A stretch of DNA of 64,000 nucleotides from Pterois miles (Eukaryota > Chordata > Actinopteri > Perciformes > Scorpaenidae): contig CAMQGK010000567.1 of the NCBI GenBank assembly GCA_947000775.1, forward strand, positions 25,679,001 through 25,743,000. The letters run 5' to 3'. The notes under the pieces are model-generated. The model searched no databases. It saw only the letters and a list, made by a program, of their open reading frames with translations, and was not told the DNA's origin. The translations under genes were made by a program, and so were the position numbers. Positions 1-13,173 of the stretch are shown here, piece by piece. Position 1 is the first letter of the stretch; each line of letters begins with the position of its first letter.

Positions 1-643
1 TAGCAAGAAGATACACTGGGTATGTTCAACTTGCTTCTTAGTACAGGCCATTGAAGTGACGGTCAGCGACAGACTTGATGACTTTCTCACTAGATTTAAG
101 GACTTCTGAAGCTAGTGCTGTTTGCTGCTTTCTTTGAAAAAGAGCTGCGACGCTGGGCTCGTTTTTTGTTTCGGCAGCATCATTTTTACAAATCTAGTAT
201 ACTCTTGCTAGTTACTCAAGATCGCCCACCCTGCCTTTAAATGGTGGGGAGCTAACCCGTGCAGTAACGTAGACAAGCGCTGGTCATAAACAAAAAAAAA
301 AAACACTCAAGAAGTTGTATTTTTCAACAATATTGCAATAGTGGTGCAAGTTTGTCTGGAGTGTTAAGAGCTCATTTAAAGGCTAAAGCCTGGTCTAGCA
401 TACTGCAAAACAAATTGCTTTAACAGTTTTATACTGTATTGTACTGAAGAGCACAGTATGTTCTGGTTACTGCATACTTCGTTCGTCAGTAGTATGTAGT
501 TGGTGGTTTCGAATACAGCCTCTTTCCTCAACAAACATACATACTTCCTTCATTTCTATTTGCTGGCAAAAGCTCAAGAGCGTATTGACGTTGTTTGCGT
601 CTTTCCTAATTGTTGAAGGCCACCTCTCTCCGTCCCCTTTCAG
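1..643. other. tom1l2 intron segment at window edge
   Basis: No exon is recognisable here. The stretch ends in a pyrimidine-rich tract and a CAG acceptor at 641-643, directly before the first visible tom1l2 exon. The exons for the VHS and GAT domains must lie before the window. Confidence 0.6.
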
Positions 644-3600
644 ATGTTGAATGAGGCCACAGAGGACAACCTGATAGACCTGGGCCCAGGCTCCCCAGCT
701 GTGGTCACGCCCAGGACCAGCTCCAGCCCTCCATCCAGCACCACCGCTGGGGCCACTGCCTCCCCAGCCCATAACCAAGCTACAGCCTCGCTATCGTCTG
801 CACTAGCTGGTATTGGTAAGGACAAAAAAAAGGGTATGTCTGTTTTCCAGTGTGGAGAAAAAGGGCTGTACCATCCCTCCTCCCCAGTCTCTGCAGAGAA
901 GCAGCAGAGTGTAAAAAAGGCTCATAATCTGGCTACTAATGGGAAATGAGCCAAGCAACATAACTCATTGCTAGAAACTCTTCCCTGCCAGTGCTAGCTC
1001 CCCTGCTGGTCTCAAGAAAGTCTCTGCATGTTATAGCACTCTGGTTAAAGCTTAGATATATATATTGCTGTTTTGTCCTGAAACTTTCTTAATAATCCTC
1101 TGGCTCCACTCTCTCCGTCCTCCCTGCTCTCCTCTCTTATTGCCTTCCCTCTCCAGACATAGCTTCAGACAGCGTGAGCGGGACCCTGTCCTCTCTACCA
1201 GGCTGCAACCAGGATGACTTTGACATGTTTGCCCAGACCAGGAGCAGCTCTCTGGCTGATCAGCGCAAAAAGTAAGTCTAGGATACATTTTACTTGATGC
1301 TTTATTGCGTCTAATAAGTTGTTGCAGCGGTTTTTGGATTGATAACATTAGTTACGCAGATTTGGTGCTAAATTTAACCATTTTTTTACCATTCAAATTA
1401 ATAAAAATTATCAAGAATTCCTCCAAAATACCACATTAAGACACCAACACCTTGAGGAACACCGTAGAAAAAGTCATGCTGTGATTTGGTATCAAAAACT
1501 TTTGACAGTTTGAGAGGCAAGAATTTGCATTTTTCAGCAATGGGATGGTGAGCACTTGTGTTGTGTCCACTGTTCAGAAACTCCCTTATTATCAGTCTAA
1601 CAAGGAAAGCCATCCATCCTCTGAATGCTCCAGGTCTCTAGTTTGTGGCTGCGACGTTTCATGAGGCTGTGATTATCCTAGAGGTCACCACAGGTCATTT
1701 TATACAGGGAGGTCAAGTTTCAAGAAATGGTCTCACTACAATGAAATGGCTCTTATGGGGACTAGCAACGACAAGCTACCGTGATTTATTTGGTAGCAGT
1801 GGGTTCTTCAGGTTCGAGCTCTAAAACTGAGCCTACTAGAGCTTCTGAAAGACAGTAAAGTCGGTCAGGATCCCGCGGGTCTCAGAGGGTTAATGTTTTT
1901 ACTTACTTACTTACTTACTTTAACAGTTTGTTCCATAATGTTCACTGCATTTCGTGATGAAGTTTAAAGTTTTTGATGTGTCCAACCTGCCCTCATTATA
2001 CCGTCTTCTTATATGAATTATTCCCTCCTGCATTTGCTAAAATGGCTTTTGAATACCTCCAGTGTTTGCATGTTAATCTTTTAATTTCTCTTCAGAGAAC
2101 TTGTTGCCGTCAGCTGTAAATTAAACATGTAGGTGGAGCGAATAAAATTGATAAAGTAAAGGGCCAGAGAGAGACAAGTTTCCCAGTTGAGAAAAAAGTA
2201 TTAAGTGAACTTTTCTCTACTCTTTCTGGAGAAATTGGGTCTTTCCCCTCCTTCTCCAGGACTAACATGGATTTATTCTTGTACTTGATGCAAAACTGCA
2301 AAAGGTTGTTTTGGCGTGTGAGACCTTTGTTTCACTGTTATTATTTATTTTATTATTATTTATTTATTATTAATTTTATCTGTTTCTGTCTTTATTTTCT
2401 GTGCTGTCTCATAAAAAAGAATATGGCCAAAATTTGATTTATTTATTCATTTATTATTATATTTATCATTATTTTATTTGCCTATTTTATTTATCTTTTT
2501 TAATTTAATTCATTTATTTTATTTTCATTTATTTATTTAGCTATTTTTTGTTCTTGCTCTGTTTGTACTGCTGGTTGTACAAAATACAAAAATAATTAAA
2601 AATATTCGTTGGACATTTTGTGGATGTACTGTACCATTTCATGAGTTCATCGTGAAATATACTGTATATATACTGTATATATGTATAAGAAAAATCTCTC
2701 ATAATGTTGACATTTGACCAGATATTCATGGATTTTATAATAAAAATAGGTGATCTTTGCCATGTATTGTTACTGTTTCCATTTTTTCTTTATTCTTACT
2801 CTGCTCTTTATGTTTTGGTGCACAGTGTAAAGTATGAGGACCCTCAAGCTCTGGGTAGCCTGGCCTCGGCTTTGGATGTGAGACAACAGAACACAGGAGG
2901 GGTGAGTACACTGATGCATGTCGTTTAACACAGCTGTCACCCAGGAGTGTGGGTGCTGTGTTATTCACATGGCTGACGAGTGTTTTCCCGTACCAGTCTG
3001 TCCTCAGCCCTCGGCCTTTCCCTGCATGTAATGGTCTGTGTCTACTGTATCTTCTACAGCGACATTTGTCCTGTGTGCAGTGATCAAACAAAAGGGCATA
3101 GGTTTGTGTACTGACTATTGCTAAAATAGCTAAATAAATATCTTGCAATGTGGTACTTGTGCAAGTCCAAAACGTGCCTAACAGGTCTGTCAATATATCA
3201 GTACTTTCTTACTTCACTTTTCTGAATAATTACAGTTTTTCTCAGTCGCTTTGGCTCTTTTTTTTTTTTTAAACAGGCTTAACATTCTCTAAACTGTAAG
3301 TGCAATTGTCACAACCGTTTGATTTCTATTGCCAGTCTGCAAAAGGTAGTAAATCACCAAAAACACTTCATTCATGCTTCTAAACCACTTATTGTTTCAG
3401 CCACCAAAATGAGAAGTTGCTTTGTCGTGGTATGAGTTGTACTGGTTAAAATGCTGACATGTTTTTTCACCACAGCACTCAAACCTTGGAAAAGTTTCTA
3501 ATAAAAAAGTCTGCGTTTTGTTCTGCTTTATGCTGACACTGACTTCTTACTGTAAAATACCACTGTGACATCCCAGTAAGGGTTAAATCAGCAGCAACTG

Positions 3601-6600
3601 GACTTGGTTTAGATTCTTGAAGATGTTTCACTTCAAGAAGCTTCTTCAGTTCTGAGTAAACGGCGGGGAACCCAGGAATTCAACCTCTGTGGGGTCGTTA
3701 GCAGGGTAATAGAAACCACTCAGTACCTTGGTGCTCCTGTGTGTGATGACTGTGGTTATGGGTCATCAGCTGGTGCCTGGTGTGAATGACTGTCCAGTGA
3801 GGTCAGGTGTGAATGGTGGTTTAATGTCCTGGGAAGGGATGCCAGGACAGCACTGTAGGAGGAAGACAGGTGGTGCCTCAGGCCTCCTCCTCTGTTGATA
3901 GAAGCCATCTCTCAACAGAGGACGAGGTCTAAGGCTCTAATGACCCATAACCACGGTCGTCACAGGTGGGAACACCAATATGCTGCTAACCACCCCACAG
4001 AGGTTAAATCCCTGGGTTCTCCTGACATTTAGTCAGAACTGAAGAAGCTTCTTCTTAGTCCAGTTGCTGCTGATTTACGCGGATCCCATGACCTGGGTGA
4101 CTGAGAACCTTCATAAACACTCTACCACAGTGACAGCTTTGTCTTACTGATTGCTGTTGTGAATCACACTGAGCTGTTTAAATTCTCTATTCAATAGAGG
4201 TAAAATTTTACTGGGAAATATTGTAGTACACAGAAATAGGATATGTACACGTGTGTCTATTCAGTACATTTATTTACGTAGCAGTGTATAAGCTTCACCT
4301 TTGAGCTTCCATGTAAAGTCATATACAGCAAACAGGAAACAAAGCCTGTAACAATGAAAGAACCTGCAGTAGTTCAGTAACGACCGTTTCACTGAGAATC
4401 AACTCATCAGTTTTGATCAGCAAGACGTGCAAGTGGTTAAAGCACAAATTGTAGACAGCTGTGCTTACTCTTTGCACATGTCTGCTAAAACATGCAGTTT
4501 ACTTGAATGAATGAGGACTTTTAATCTGCTGTGGACAGCAAACTTATTGCTCAGACAGTTGAAGTTATTGGTTTTAAAAATTCTCGTTCAAGGATTGAGT
4601 CAAAGCGAATGAGGAAAACCTAATCAGTTTGTACAGAAAGTCAAACTTTGATTTTTGGAGTCCTTCTTCCCGTCCAAGCACACATTGCAATATATTTGCT
4701 ATCAGTAAGTACACAGGCGCTTCTGAAGGCTGAGCTGCCATACACACATGTAGACAAACAGACAAGCACACACAGTGGGTGATTACACATATCATCAGGT
4801 GCCCTGTAGCCTCGTACAGTGCTTTTACATGAAGGACTTCTCCTTTTTCTCCTCTTATTTTCCTCATTTTCATTTCACTTTATGGAATGACCCTTTCACC
4901 GTTTTCTTACGTTCTCCCCTCTTCCTCTCCCCCCTTTAAATGACAGCCGTCTTTTGCATATTTGACTTCTCCTCTCTCTCTGCACTGTGTGCTATGCTGT
5001 GGTGGGGCCTGCTGCCTTTCTTCTCTTGTGTAAGGTGTTGTTCTGTTGTTGATTCAGCTGAGGGTTAAAGGGGATGATAACCCGGCAGATCAGGAGCTGC
5101 CCATAGACAGCTGGCTTATTACCCAAGGAATGGTGAGGACTCCATCCTCAGTGTGTCCTCCTACCCCCTCCCTCGTGTCCACCGTCACCCCCTGCTCTCA
5201 GCCTCCTGCAGCATCATCCATAACCCTCATGAGCTGCTCTCATTTTCAGCCTCATCTCACTGCTCCTCCTCCTCAGAACACCCACCTCCACGTCAAGTAG
5301 TGTTAGACGATATGATGATTCCTTAAAGGGGTAGCTCGGGTGTTTTGAAGTGGGGTTGTATGAGGTACCGGTACTTATCCATAGACAGTGTATGACTTAC
5401 AGTAGATGACGGTCAGCGCGCCATCGGTTTGGAGGAGCAGACAGGAGTTACCGCACAGAAGTAAAGCAATATACTGCTATGGTAGGGACCAGCAGCCAAA
5501 CGTATTTTAGCCACCTAAATGAAAGACTAACCTAAAAACAATCTGTTAGAATATACCACATATTTAGGGTATTATCTTCATTTTACTTTGCTGTCAGACA
5601 GCCCTTTATATATTGAAGCCAATATCTGTGCAGTCTTCAAAGCCACCAGACTCCTTTTACAAAAACAGTAATTTTACATCACAGAACACAGGAGTTGCTA
5701 CTCTACCGCTGCCTTGATCGGTTATTTGTTTTAGTTATTGTATAACTTTGGTGCTGTAAAGGGGAATGATTATGCTTTTGTGCGTTCTCCATTTCCTTTA
5801 GTGTGTTATATAGTTTTTTGTGCATGTATAAGATCTGCAAAGTTACAAAGTCCAAAGTTCATGCCAAAGGAAGTTAAGCTTTGTTTGTACTTGGGCAAGA
5901 CATCGTCCCTGTGGTCATGTGACTGTCCCTGTGGTCATGTGACTGTCCCTGTGGTCATGTGACTGTCCCTGTGGTCTCTAAACATTTGTAGAGACATCTG
6001 TACAGGCCAACCTGCTCGGCCAGTGTTCCCTCGAAGGCATCAATGTTGAAATGAAAGGCGTGGTGCATGCAGTCAGCGCGTAGTTAGAAAAATTCAGAGA
6101 TGTGTGACCAAGTGCCACGACAACTTGCGGAGCCTTCGCACACCATGCGAAAGCTGCGATCATGTAATTTTCTGGCTACAGTGACCATAAACCAGACCGT
6201 ACTCTCAAGCCACCTGGAAGAAAATCAAGCAACGGAAAAAACTCACAACTTTATGAGATAAAAAATGGATATTTTCTGAGATTAACGTGATAAATTCAAG
6301 AGAACAAAATGATATTGTCTGAGGTTTAAGTGATAAATTTAAATCTTTAAATCTGTCTTTTGAGGTAAATCAACTTCCCAGTATGAACACTCTAATAGCC
6401 CTTTTTTTAAAATTATTATGTTTAGGAGTCGTTGTAAAATACACTAGTAGCCAAATCCAGAGTTATTTGCCTTCCTCTGTTCATGTGAATGAGACCCAGA
6501 CTGAGCAGATCTCTGGACAATCTGGAAGTCGAGCCACTTTGGCTTCATGCGCTTCTGAGCAACTTTCATAGGAATGATCCAATGCTGGATCCAGTTCTCT

Positions 6601-9600
6601 GAATAGAGCCGGGTTTACTTTACCTTACAGAAACACTCCTCCTGAACTGCCTGAAACGCCTCGCTTGAAGCCACGATTTTCTTGCTCTAAATATAGTGAT
6701 GTGACAAAGTAACATATTTGCATAATAGCTGCCTAGTGCCTAGTTTGGTACACCCTCAAACAAAGTTAGTTAGAGTGGAGCTGGAGTGGAGTGTGAAGAG
6801 TTTGGTTTGGATTACCAATCACAACAGAGCAGGCCAGCTGACCAATCAGACCAGACGGGACTTTTAAGGGTTGGGAGCTCAAACGGAGCATTTCAGACAG
6901 AGGATGAGCAGAGGTGCTGCTATGAGAAACAAAGTGTTTTTGAACTTTAAAGCATGTAAACATGTTCTAGCAGAAACCCAAAATACAAGTATGCACCTGA
7001 AATAGGCCCTAATAACAGGTCCTCTTTAAAGGTTTAACTCTATAGCCTACTGACTATGGATAAGTACCTCAGTCAAAATATCCAAATCATCTCTTTAAGA
7101 CATTAGCGGTTTGTCAAGCGGTGCTGATTTCGCTGTCGTAGACATCTCTTTAATGCCTGCTTTATTAGCTGTATTAGGCCATTGCAGGCAATCTTGCAAA
7201 TCAATAAACAGGACTCTTTTATGGTAACATTTTGCATGATGAAGCATCGTGATTAGTTAAGTATTCTATTCACCAGATTTACTGATATAATGATACAAGA
7301 TTTTATCCATATTGCCTACCTCCATTGCACTCTATTGACATGGGTGCTAAACACTGTTTCCACTGCTATCCCCTTTATGGACGGGTTAATGAGCCCGGCG
7401 GTTCACCAGGAACTTCCATCAGCTCGATTAATCTTTTAACAGTCACACACTAAAACAGCAGGCAAGTACGAATACTTCCTCTACACAGTACGGTTAAATC
7501 AACAATAGTGGACATTATTAAAGTACTGATAACATATCATCCATTTTGCTGTGTAGTGGAGAGTATTTGTCAGTTGTCCCCTTAACTGTCTTTGGATCTA
7601 AGATAATACTCTAGATATAACTAACGACAACCTCACACTAACCATAAATAGATCATCTAACTAAAAATTCAGTTCATGTTATGACTGAATGTTTGTGTAA
7701 CTGCTCTGATTCACCATAAGAACAGACTTCTGATTGAACACGTTTCTACAGCCTTTTCTCTCCTGTTCACACAGCTGCATGTGTTTTATTTTTTTCCCTG
7801 TGAATGACTTTCATTGCCCCACCGCCTTGGCCTTTTATTTTGAAATGCTCCTTCACTGTGTAAACTGCGAGGAAAACCCCACCAGTGTTTTTGTAGTCTG
7901 TGACATGGTCTCAGGAAAAGGTTTTTGTTCTCTCTAAACAACTTCGATATCAGGTCGACGTCAAATGTGAACTTCATCACACATGCAGTGAAAGGATGTG
8001 GAAGCATTGTGTGTGAACTCAATGCCTTTTCTGCTTTTGTAAACAAAACGCATGCAAGTAGTTTTCCCTATTTCCCTTGTTGTTACTTCTCATGGATGGA
8101 CGTACAGTTTATTAGGACTATGTATTAGGGCCATTGTTGGTAAAAATGGATATTCTCTGAGATTTAAGTGACAAAATTACAAGAAAAAAAACTTGGATAT
8201 GTCTGAGATTAAACTGACAACTTTACAAGAAAAAAATTATATTCTCTGAGATTAAAATGATAAATTTATGAGAAAAAAATTATATTCTATGAGATTAAAA
8301 TGATAAATTTATGAGAAAAAACTTGGATATTCTCTGAGATTTAAGTGATAAAATTACAAGAAAAAAAGATCACAATTTACAAGAAAAGAACTTGGATATC
8401 CTTTGAGATTATAAAGTCCTAAATTTGCAAGAAATAAAACATGGATATTCTCTGAGATTAACGTGATAAATTTATGAGAAAAAAATCACAACTTTACGAG
8501 AAAAAAATATATTTCTCTGAGATTAAAATGATAACTTTACGAGAAAAAAAACTCACAATTTATGAGGAAAAAACTTGGATATTCTCTGAGATTATGAAGT
8601 CATAAATGTATGAAGATGATTACAATGGTCTTAAATATATTACAATGGCCCTAAAACACCATCAGAGTTTCTTGAGCCACTGTAAAAGTTTCCTTTTCAG
8701 CAACATTATAATGCAACAAACAACATGCTAATTTTATTGGTCTGCAAATTTCATGGTAATTAGGTGATAATTAGCAAGTAACTTGTTTGAAATTTCTTTT
8801 GAATGACTGCCAAATTATCTCAATATTTTTCTCAAAATTTTGAGACTTGTGACTAAGAGCCCTATTTTAACCATTACATGCTAATTCAGCATCTAACTAC
8901 TAATAATATTTATAATTCAGTAAAGTTTGATCAATTTTTAGGTAAGTATTGGGGTAATTTGGCACTAATTCCAAAGAAATTGCAACTACATTACTTGATA
9001 ATTATCATCTAATTACCAAGAAACGTGCAGCCCGGTAAAATGAAGCCAGACTTTCCGAGCACTCGTGACTCGCTGTGATCGTTTGGTGCCAACATAAACA
9101 CACCATCCACTCTGACGTGGCTTCATCACATCATAGTCACTGCACGCCATGCAGCGTTGGTGTGTGTGCTCCACGCATGTGTGTTCCGTGGGATTGCCCT
9201 GCCTCTCGACGGTCCCTGTGCTTTCAGCTTTTCCCATCCAATCAATCTCTTAATCACGTTCAAGCGATTTGCTAATTAACTAATGATGTGGAATAATTAA
9301 CACTGCTGTGACATTAATCAGCAGCTGTTAAGCCATGTCAGCACCACAGAACTAATGAGAACAATACCTGGGAACCCCTGTTCTCATCGAAGAGATGGTA
9401 GAACAACAAGAGCACAGACTTGAGAGGGGTTGAGTGTGTCTTTTAAGCCAATTTTCTCTTTTTTTGCCTTCATTTTGATTTGTTTTAATTTTAATCATCT
9501 TCCTCTCCGAGCCTTTGGTGATTCTTATTTTTGTGTTTGTGTGTGTTCAAATTTTCTTTTTGTTGTCGGGGTCGGGTGTCTTTCTGTTGTGTGGCTTTGG

Positions 9601-12005
9601 TGCTGCCCCTTGGTTTGTCCACGGCTTTGCTCCATAGATCCCCGTATCGCAGTCCTCTGTCATGGATGACATAGAGGAGTGGCTCTGTGCTGACGTGGTG
9701 AGACTTCTTTACCTTGATTTATACCTTTTTTTCTCTCTCCTTTCTCTCTCTTTTCCTCCCTCGGTTTTGTTTTTCTTTGATCGCACTTTTCATTCAACCA
9801 TCTCACATCACCGGATACTTTAGTTTCCTTTCTCGGCGCATCCTTTCATTCACTATAATCTAATGTATTTCCACCAATGACTGACATATAACAGTGTGCT
9901 GTGAGGCTATGCTAACGTAGTGCTAACGTTAGTCGAGTTAAAACAGCTGGTGTGAGCTTCCTTAACATGTGCATGTGGAGGTTGTGGACTCGGGCTCAGG
10001 AATTGTTGTCTTCACCTGCGAAAAGTGTGGAAGTTTGCATGACTGACGAATCCTTTGTGAGCGACTTTGTATGGAGTTTGTGTGACCTTTACAGGCAGTC
10101 GACTTGTATGATGCTTTGTGTATCAGCTTATAGAGAAGCAAAGTCCCGCCCCTTCCAGTGGACCTTATGGGACTTTATTTCTGAAAAAAAAAATATAAGG
10201 TAGTCAACAGCGAAAGATAGAAAAGCTTCGTCCGATAATTGCATTCTCTACACCACATACTCAACAGTGAGGCTGCACAGTTAATCGTACATTAATCACA
10301 GTCACGATTTTGGCTTTCCACAATAAATTAACATGATCGACTGCGATGTTTAAAATGTTTTTGGCTTCACTTTTGGGGAGCTGTCATGCCCGTAGACTGT
10401 ATATAAGAAGTGGATGTAGTCACCCTGATGCCACTTATTTGTTTGTGGATTACCATTTTGAATCCTTGAGTTCAGCATTTTGGCCGTTGCCATCTTGGTT
10501 CTTGGTCATCGCCATCTTGGCGGTTGGCTGTCGTCATATTTATTCGTAGGGGTTGCTATCTTTAACCGTGTTTGTCGCCATCTTGGTTCTTCAACATACT
10601 TATGTCTGAATAAATAGTATGAATCTTGTTCGACACACTGACCAGTAATTTACGTCGTCACTTCCTGAGAGCCTCCTTGCCCGTTGGAGACGTGTAACTA
10701 TGGTAACCCGTGCCGACCTCATGCGACCAAAACGACAGTTCGTGAGAATCAAAGTCTGAACAAATTAAAAAACTATATTGTGCCTCTCAAAGTGACATCT
10801 CTACTTCCACTTAAACTGAAGTATTATTAATATTACAGAGCGGTCCAGCACCGTCTGCAACTTTTTTGATCCCGTTTGAATTGCACCATGAAACACACAT
10901 ATTATGTTTATTAATTTAAAAGTCAAGACATTCACAGTTCATCGTAGGTTTGTCGTAGTATCATTTAGTTTTACCAAACCGCTCAATGCACAACATCTGT
11001 CGTCTTGGACAATATACGTCACTCACACTAGCTAGCTAACGTAGCTATGAGCAGGCACAGATGAAACGTTATCTTACCTGATGTGTTTTATCCGGCGACT
11101 CCTGGTCTTGTTATCAAGCGGGAAGAGAGAGAATAAGTGGGACCTGTTGCTCGTATGAATACATCCTGGTACAAAACATTTAGCCGACTTTTGGGTATGT
11201 GTCATCTTTCAAATTACGTATTTTCGAAGTCTTGTACGTCAACAGTTTTACAACAAATTGCGACTTTCTTGATGATGCATAAATTGTATGCCTTTGTTTA
11301 CAAGGCTTTAGGTCTGAAATGGACTAAAACAAACAAACAAAAAATATTTCAAGTGCAGAGCAGCATTAAAACAAACCTGGATTGAAGACAGGATTGCTTT
11401 TTTGCCTCAAAGTGTGATCATAAGTAAGCTAGATAACTAGTGTTGGTCATGTATCTTGTCCGAGACGAGAAATGTAGTTCACTGAGCGGTTTTACAAAAA
11501 GACTAAATGATACTATGACAAACCTACGATGAACTGAGACTTTCTTGACTTGCAAATTTATGTTTTAAATTGACAAACATCATATGTGATTCATGGTGCG
11601 ATTTAAACAGGATGACATTGACTACCGTTCATATTTTTTCCGAAATAAGGTCCCATGGATCTGTTTTTTTAAACAAAGACAACTCCATTAATGAAGCCAG
11701 ATTGTGTACATTATCTTCTGACTGTTTTCTTCTCAATAGAAAGGGGATGCTGCCGAAGAAGGGGTGACCAGTGAAGGTACAGACGCCGATCACATTTGTT
11801 CCACTCACTCTTATGTGCGTGAAGTTTTATTAACATTTTTATCAATCTGTTTCTCTCAGAGTTTGACAAGTTCCTGGAGGAGCGAGCGAAGGCGTCCGAC
11901 TCTCTGCCGTCTCCCCTCGGAGCTAACCCTGCTCACCCGGCTCGTGCCCCCGCTGGCTCCCACAAGAAGGCCGAGCGGACGGAGGATGCCCTCTTTGCCT
12001 TGTAG
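644..12005 (+). CDS. tom1l2: TOM1-like protein 2, C-terminal half (partial, 7 exons)
   Basis: TOM1L2 is an endosomal adaptor of the VHS/GAT family that links ubiquitinated cargo, Tollip, clathrin and myosin VI. Only the C-terminal tail is in the window. Exons are 644-815, 1157-1271, 2826-2901, 5058-5132, 9638-9697, 11740-11776 and 11860-12005. All have GT-AG borders and join in frame to 226 residues, with stop TAG at 12003-12005. Recognisable family segments are [10 protein letters not shown] (LIDL is a clathrin-box-type motif), [50 protein letters not shown] and the C-terminus EDALFAL. TOM1 is the main alternative, but the tail sequence and the srebf1-rai1 neighbours favour TOM1L2. The gene starts before position 1. 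What is seen: exons and splice sites. What is inferred: that all seven exons occur in one transcript. Confidence 0.93.
1297..1892 (+). repeat. Interspersed repeat family B, copy 1
   Basis: This stretch starts about 25 bp after a tom1l2 exon donor. It is closely related to 41367-41900 and, inverted, to 54100-54600. Shared landmarks are 'CCTCCAAAATACCACATT', 'GGATGGTGAGCACTT', 'CATCCTCTGAATGCTCCAGG' and 'CATGAGGCTGTGATTATCC'. It ends with 'CTCAGAGGGTTAA'. No coding capacity is seen. It is probably a non-autonomous DNA element. Confidence 0.75.
1900..2560. repeat. TTAC microsatellite and ATTT-rich low-complexity tract
   Basis: A short (TTAC)n array at about 1900-1921 is followed by ordinary intron. 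From about 2330 to 2560 there is an imperfect TTATT/ATTT-rich tract. No exon is seen. Confidence 0.7.
3560..4125. repeat. Palindromic (foldback) interspersed element in tom1l2 intron
   Basis: The left arm (GCAGCAACTGGACTTGG, AAGAAGCTTCTTCAGTTCTGA) and right arm (CAGAACTGAAGAAGCTTCTTC, GTCCAGTTGCTGC) are reverse complements. The interior repeats this with 'TGTGGTTATGGGTCAT' against 'ATGACCCATAACCAC'. The whole segment can fold back on itself. The 'actgaagaagcttct' arm is a repeat I recognise from fish genomes. No open reading frame of note. Confidence 0.7.
4140..5057. other. tom1l2 intron, no feature seen
   Basis: This stretch contains only intronic sequence. I found no exon, RNA or clear repeat before the pyrimidine tract that leads into the exon at 5058. 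Confidence 0.5.
5058..5132 (+). CDS. tom1l2: tom1l2 candidate cassette exon (75 nt)
   Basis: This is a phase-0 exon of 25 codons with a good acceptor (TTGATTCAG) and donor (GTGAGG). It encodes a stretch reading [21 protein letters not shown] do not recall this segment in the main human isoform, so it may be an alternatively spliced insert. It can be skipped without changing the frame, because both flanking exons also meet at phase 0. Confidence 0.65.
5905..5974. repeat. 20-bp minisatellite, about 3.5 units
   Basis: There are three consecutive identical units of TCCCTGTGGTCATGTGACTG plus a partial fourth, inside a tom1l2 intron. Confidence 0.85.
6236..6375. repeat. AT-rich 'ATTCTCTGAGATTAA' repeat, minor locus
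   Basis: A few degenerate copies of the unit seen at 8139-8615 ('GGATATTTTCTGAGATTAA', 'GATAAATT.AAGAGAA'). Confidence 0.6.
6600..7030 (-). repeat. Interspersed repeat family H, copy 1 (reverse)
   Basis: Read on the minus strand this gives 'GAGGACCTGTTATTAGGGCC', 'TTTCTGCTAGAACATGTTTAC', 'CACCTCTGCTCATCCTC' and 'TCTGATTGGT'. This matches 32162-32330 and 45712-46080. It is a non-autonomous repeat common in percomorph fish. It has no coding potential. Confidence 0.7.
8139..8615. repeat. AT-rich tandem repeat, units of roughly 50-60 bp
   Basis: About eight degenerate units alternate 'GGATATTCTCTGAGATTAA', 'GTGATAAATTTA' or 'TGACAACTTTAC', and 'AAGAAAAAAA'. The array lies in a tom1l2 intron. 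Unit length varies through small indels. Confidence 0.75.
9638..9697 (+). CDS. tom1l2: tom1l2 exon with DDIEEWL motif (60 nt)
   Basis: This symmetric phase-0 exon encodes [20 protein letters not shown]. It corresponds to the conserved 'IPV..PSVMDDIEVWL' block of TOM1 and TOM1L2. The acceptor is CTCCATAG and the donor GTGAGA. Being a multiple of three it can be skipped, and I recall isoform variation in mammals in this part of the tail. Confidence 0.85.
10267..10600 (+). repeat. Fragments of family I MITE and 'CGCCATCTTGG' repeats
   Basis: Positions 10267-10378 resemble the left end of the element at 27387-27826 ('GGCTGCACAGTTAATCG', 'AACATGATCGACTGCGATGTT', 'TTTTGGCTTCACTTTT'). After it come several dispersed 'GCCATCTTGG' motifs up to about 10590. 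This is a degraded repeat cluster within the tom1l2 intron. Confidence 0.55.
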
Positions 12006-13173
12006 ACTTGCTAGATCTCTCTCGGGGCGTCTAAAGGTCCTCGCCCTGAATGATTCCTCCCAAACAGTCCGTCCAGTCCCATTTTGTCGCTGACTGGCCG
12101 TGGTTATAGCAAGTGATCTCCACCTCCTTGTCAATCTCTTGCCACAGTGTTGCTCTAACGTGCAGAGGTCCAACGCGTTTACTGCGCACAACTGTGTTGG
12201 TTTTATTACAGTATATATGGATGTATTAATCTGTTAGTGTTGGATGTACAACTCACAGCCCTGCATCTCATTTGTAGCGCTCCACCAAAGGAAGCTGCCT
12301 GATGTGGTTTAGAAATGTGGTATATTACTGCAAGATTAATAGGAAAAGTCCATGCATTGAGTCAGTATGGGAGCATACAATTGGGATTGCATCGTGTTGT
12401 TTTGCTACAGTCAGCTAATTGCTAATTTATGCATTTCTTGTTTTAATGGTTTGTTCTGTACTATGTACTAGCGCTGTGGTTATGGTCGATCCATGCGGTT
12501 CTTTTTTTCTCCGCAAATACTCCAGTTAGAGTTGTAGTCATGCTTTTAATACTGAGATATGTGTGGAATGGCAACAGGTTTTATAACCCAATTTGCCATG
12601 TGGACAAAGTAGTTATGTTAGCAGGCTGATTTGCTAGCGAGGAATATAATGGCTAAGTCGTAGCTACTCTTGATGAGTGTACGCCAGCGTTTCTTTAACC
12701 AAAGGGAATGAACATCTAAAAAAGCACTAGTTAGGATTTATTTTGAAAAGGGAAGGAACGTGCCCATGGAATATTTCCCATCAGTCCTCTGAAAAGCTAC
12801 GACAAATTAGCTGCTCTTGAACAATTACAAACACTTTTAGCCATTCCAAAGAATATCGAGGCTTTAATGACCAACTAGCACTGAATGTCACCTGTCGAAC
12901 AATAATCGTGTGATAAACGTTAAGGGATCATGAACATTTATCCTTCCCCTGCTCTATTAATGTCTGTGCACTTTGAAGCAAAAAAACAAATCTGTATTTT
13001 GTCCTTTGTGTTTACAAGATGGTTACTATTTTTCTAGGGGATGGGAAATGGTCTTTAGGTTGACTTCATTTTGCACATAACTTTTGTAACTGTGTGATTA
13101 CAGGGCTTGTTCACATAGAAGTGGATCGACGGACGTTTAGGAATATGAAAAATACTAGACAGAATCTAGCATT
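12006..13173 (+). other. tom1l2 3' UTR and intergenic sequence
   Basis: This stretch follows the tom1l2 stop. The proximal part is presumably 3' UTR. I see no convincing AATAAA close to the stop, so the transcript end is not placed. No other gene is recognised. Confidence 0.5.

Noticed and set aside
9952..10203. An 83-codon open frame in a tom1l2 intron
   Set aside because: No recognisable domain, no splice context, and repeats close by. Likely chance.
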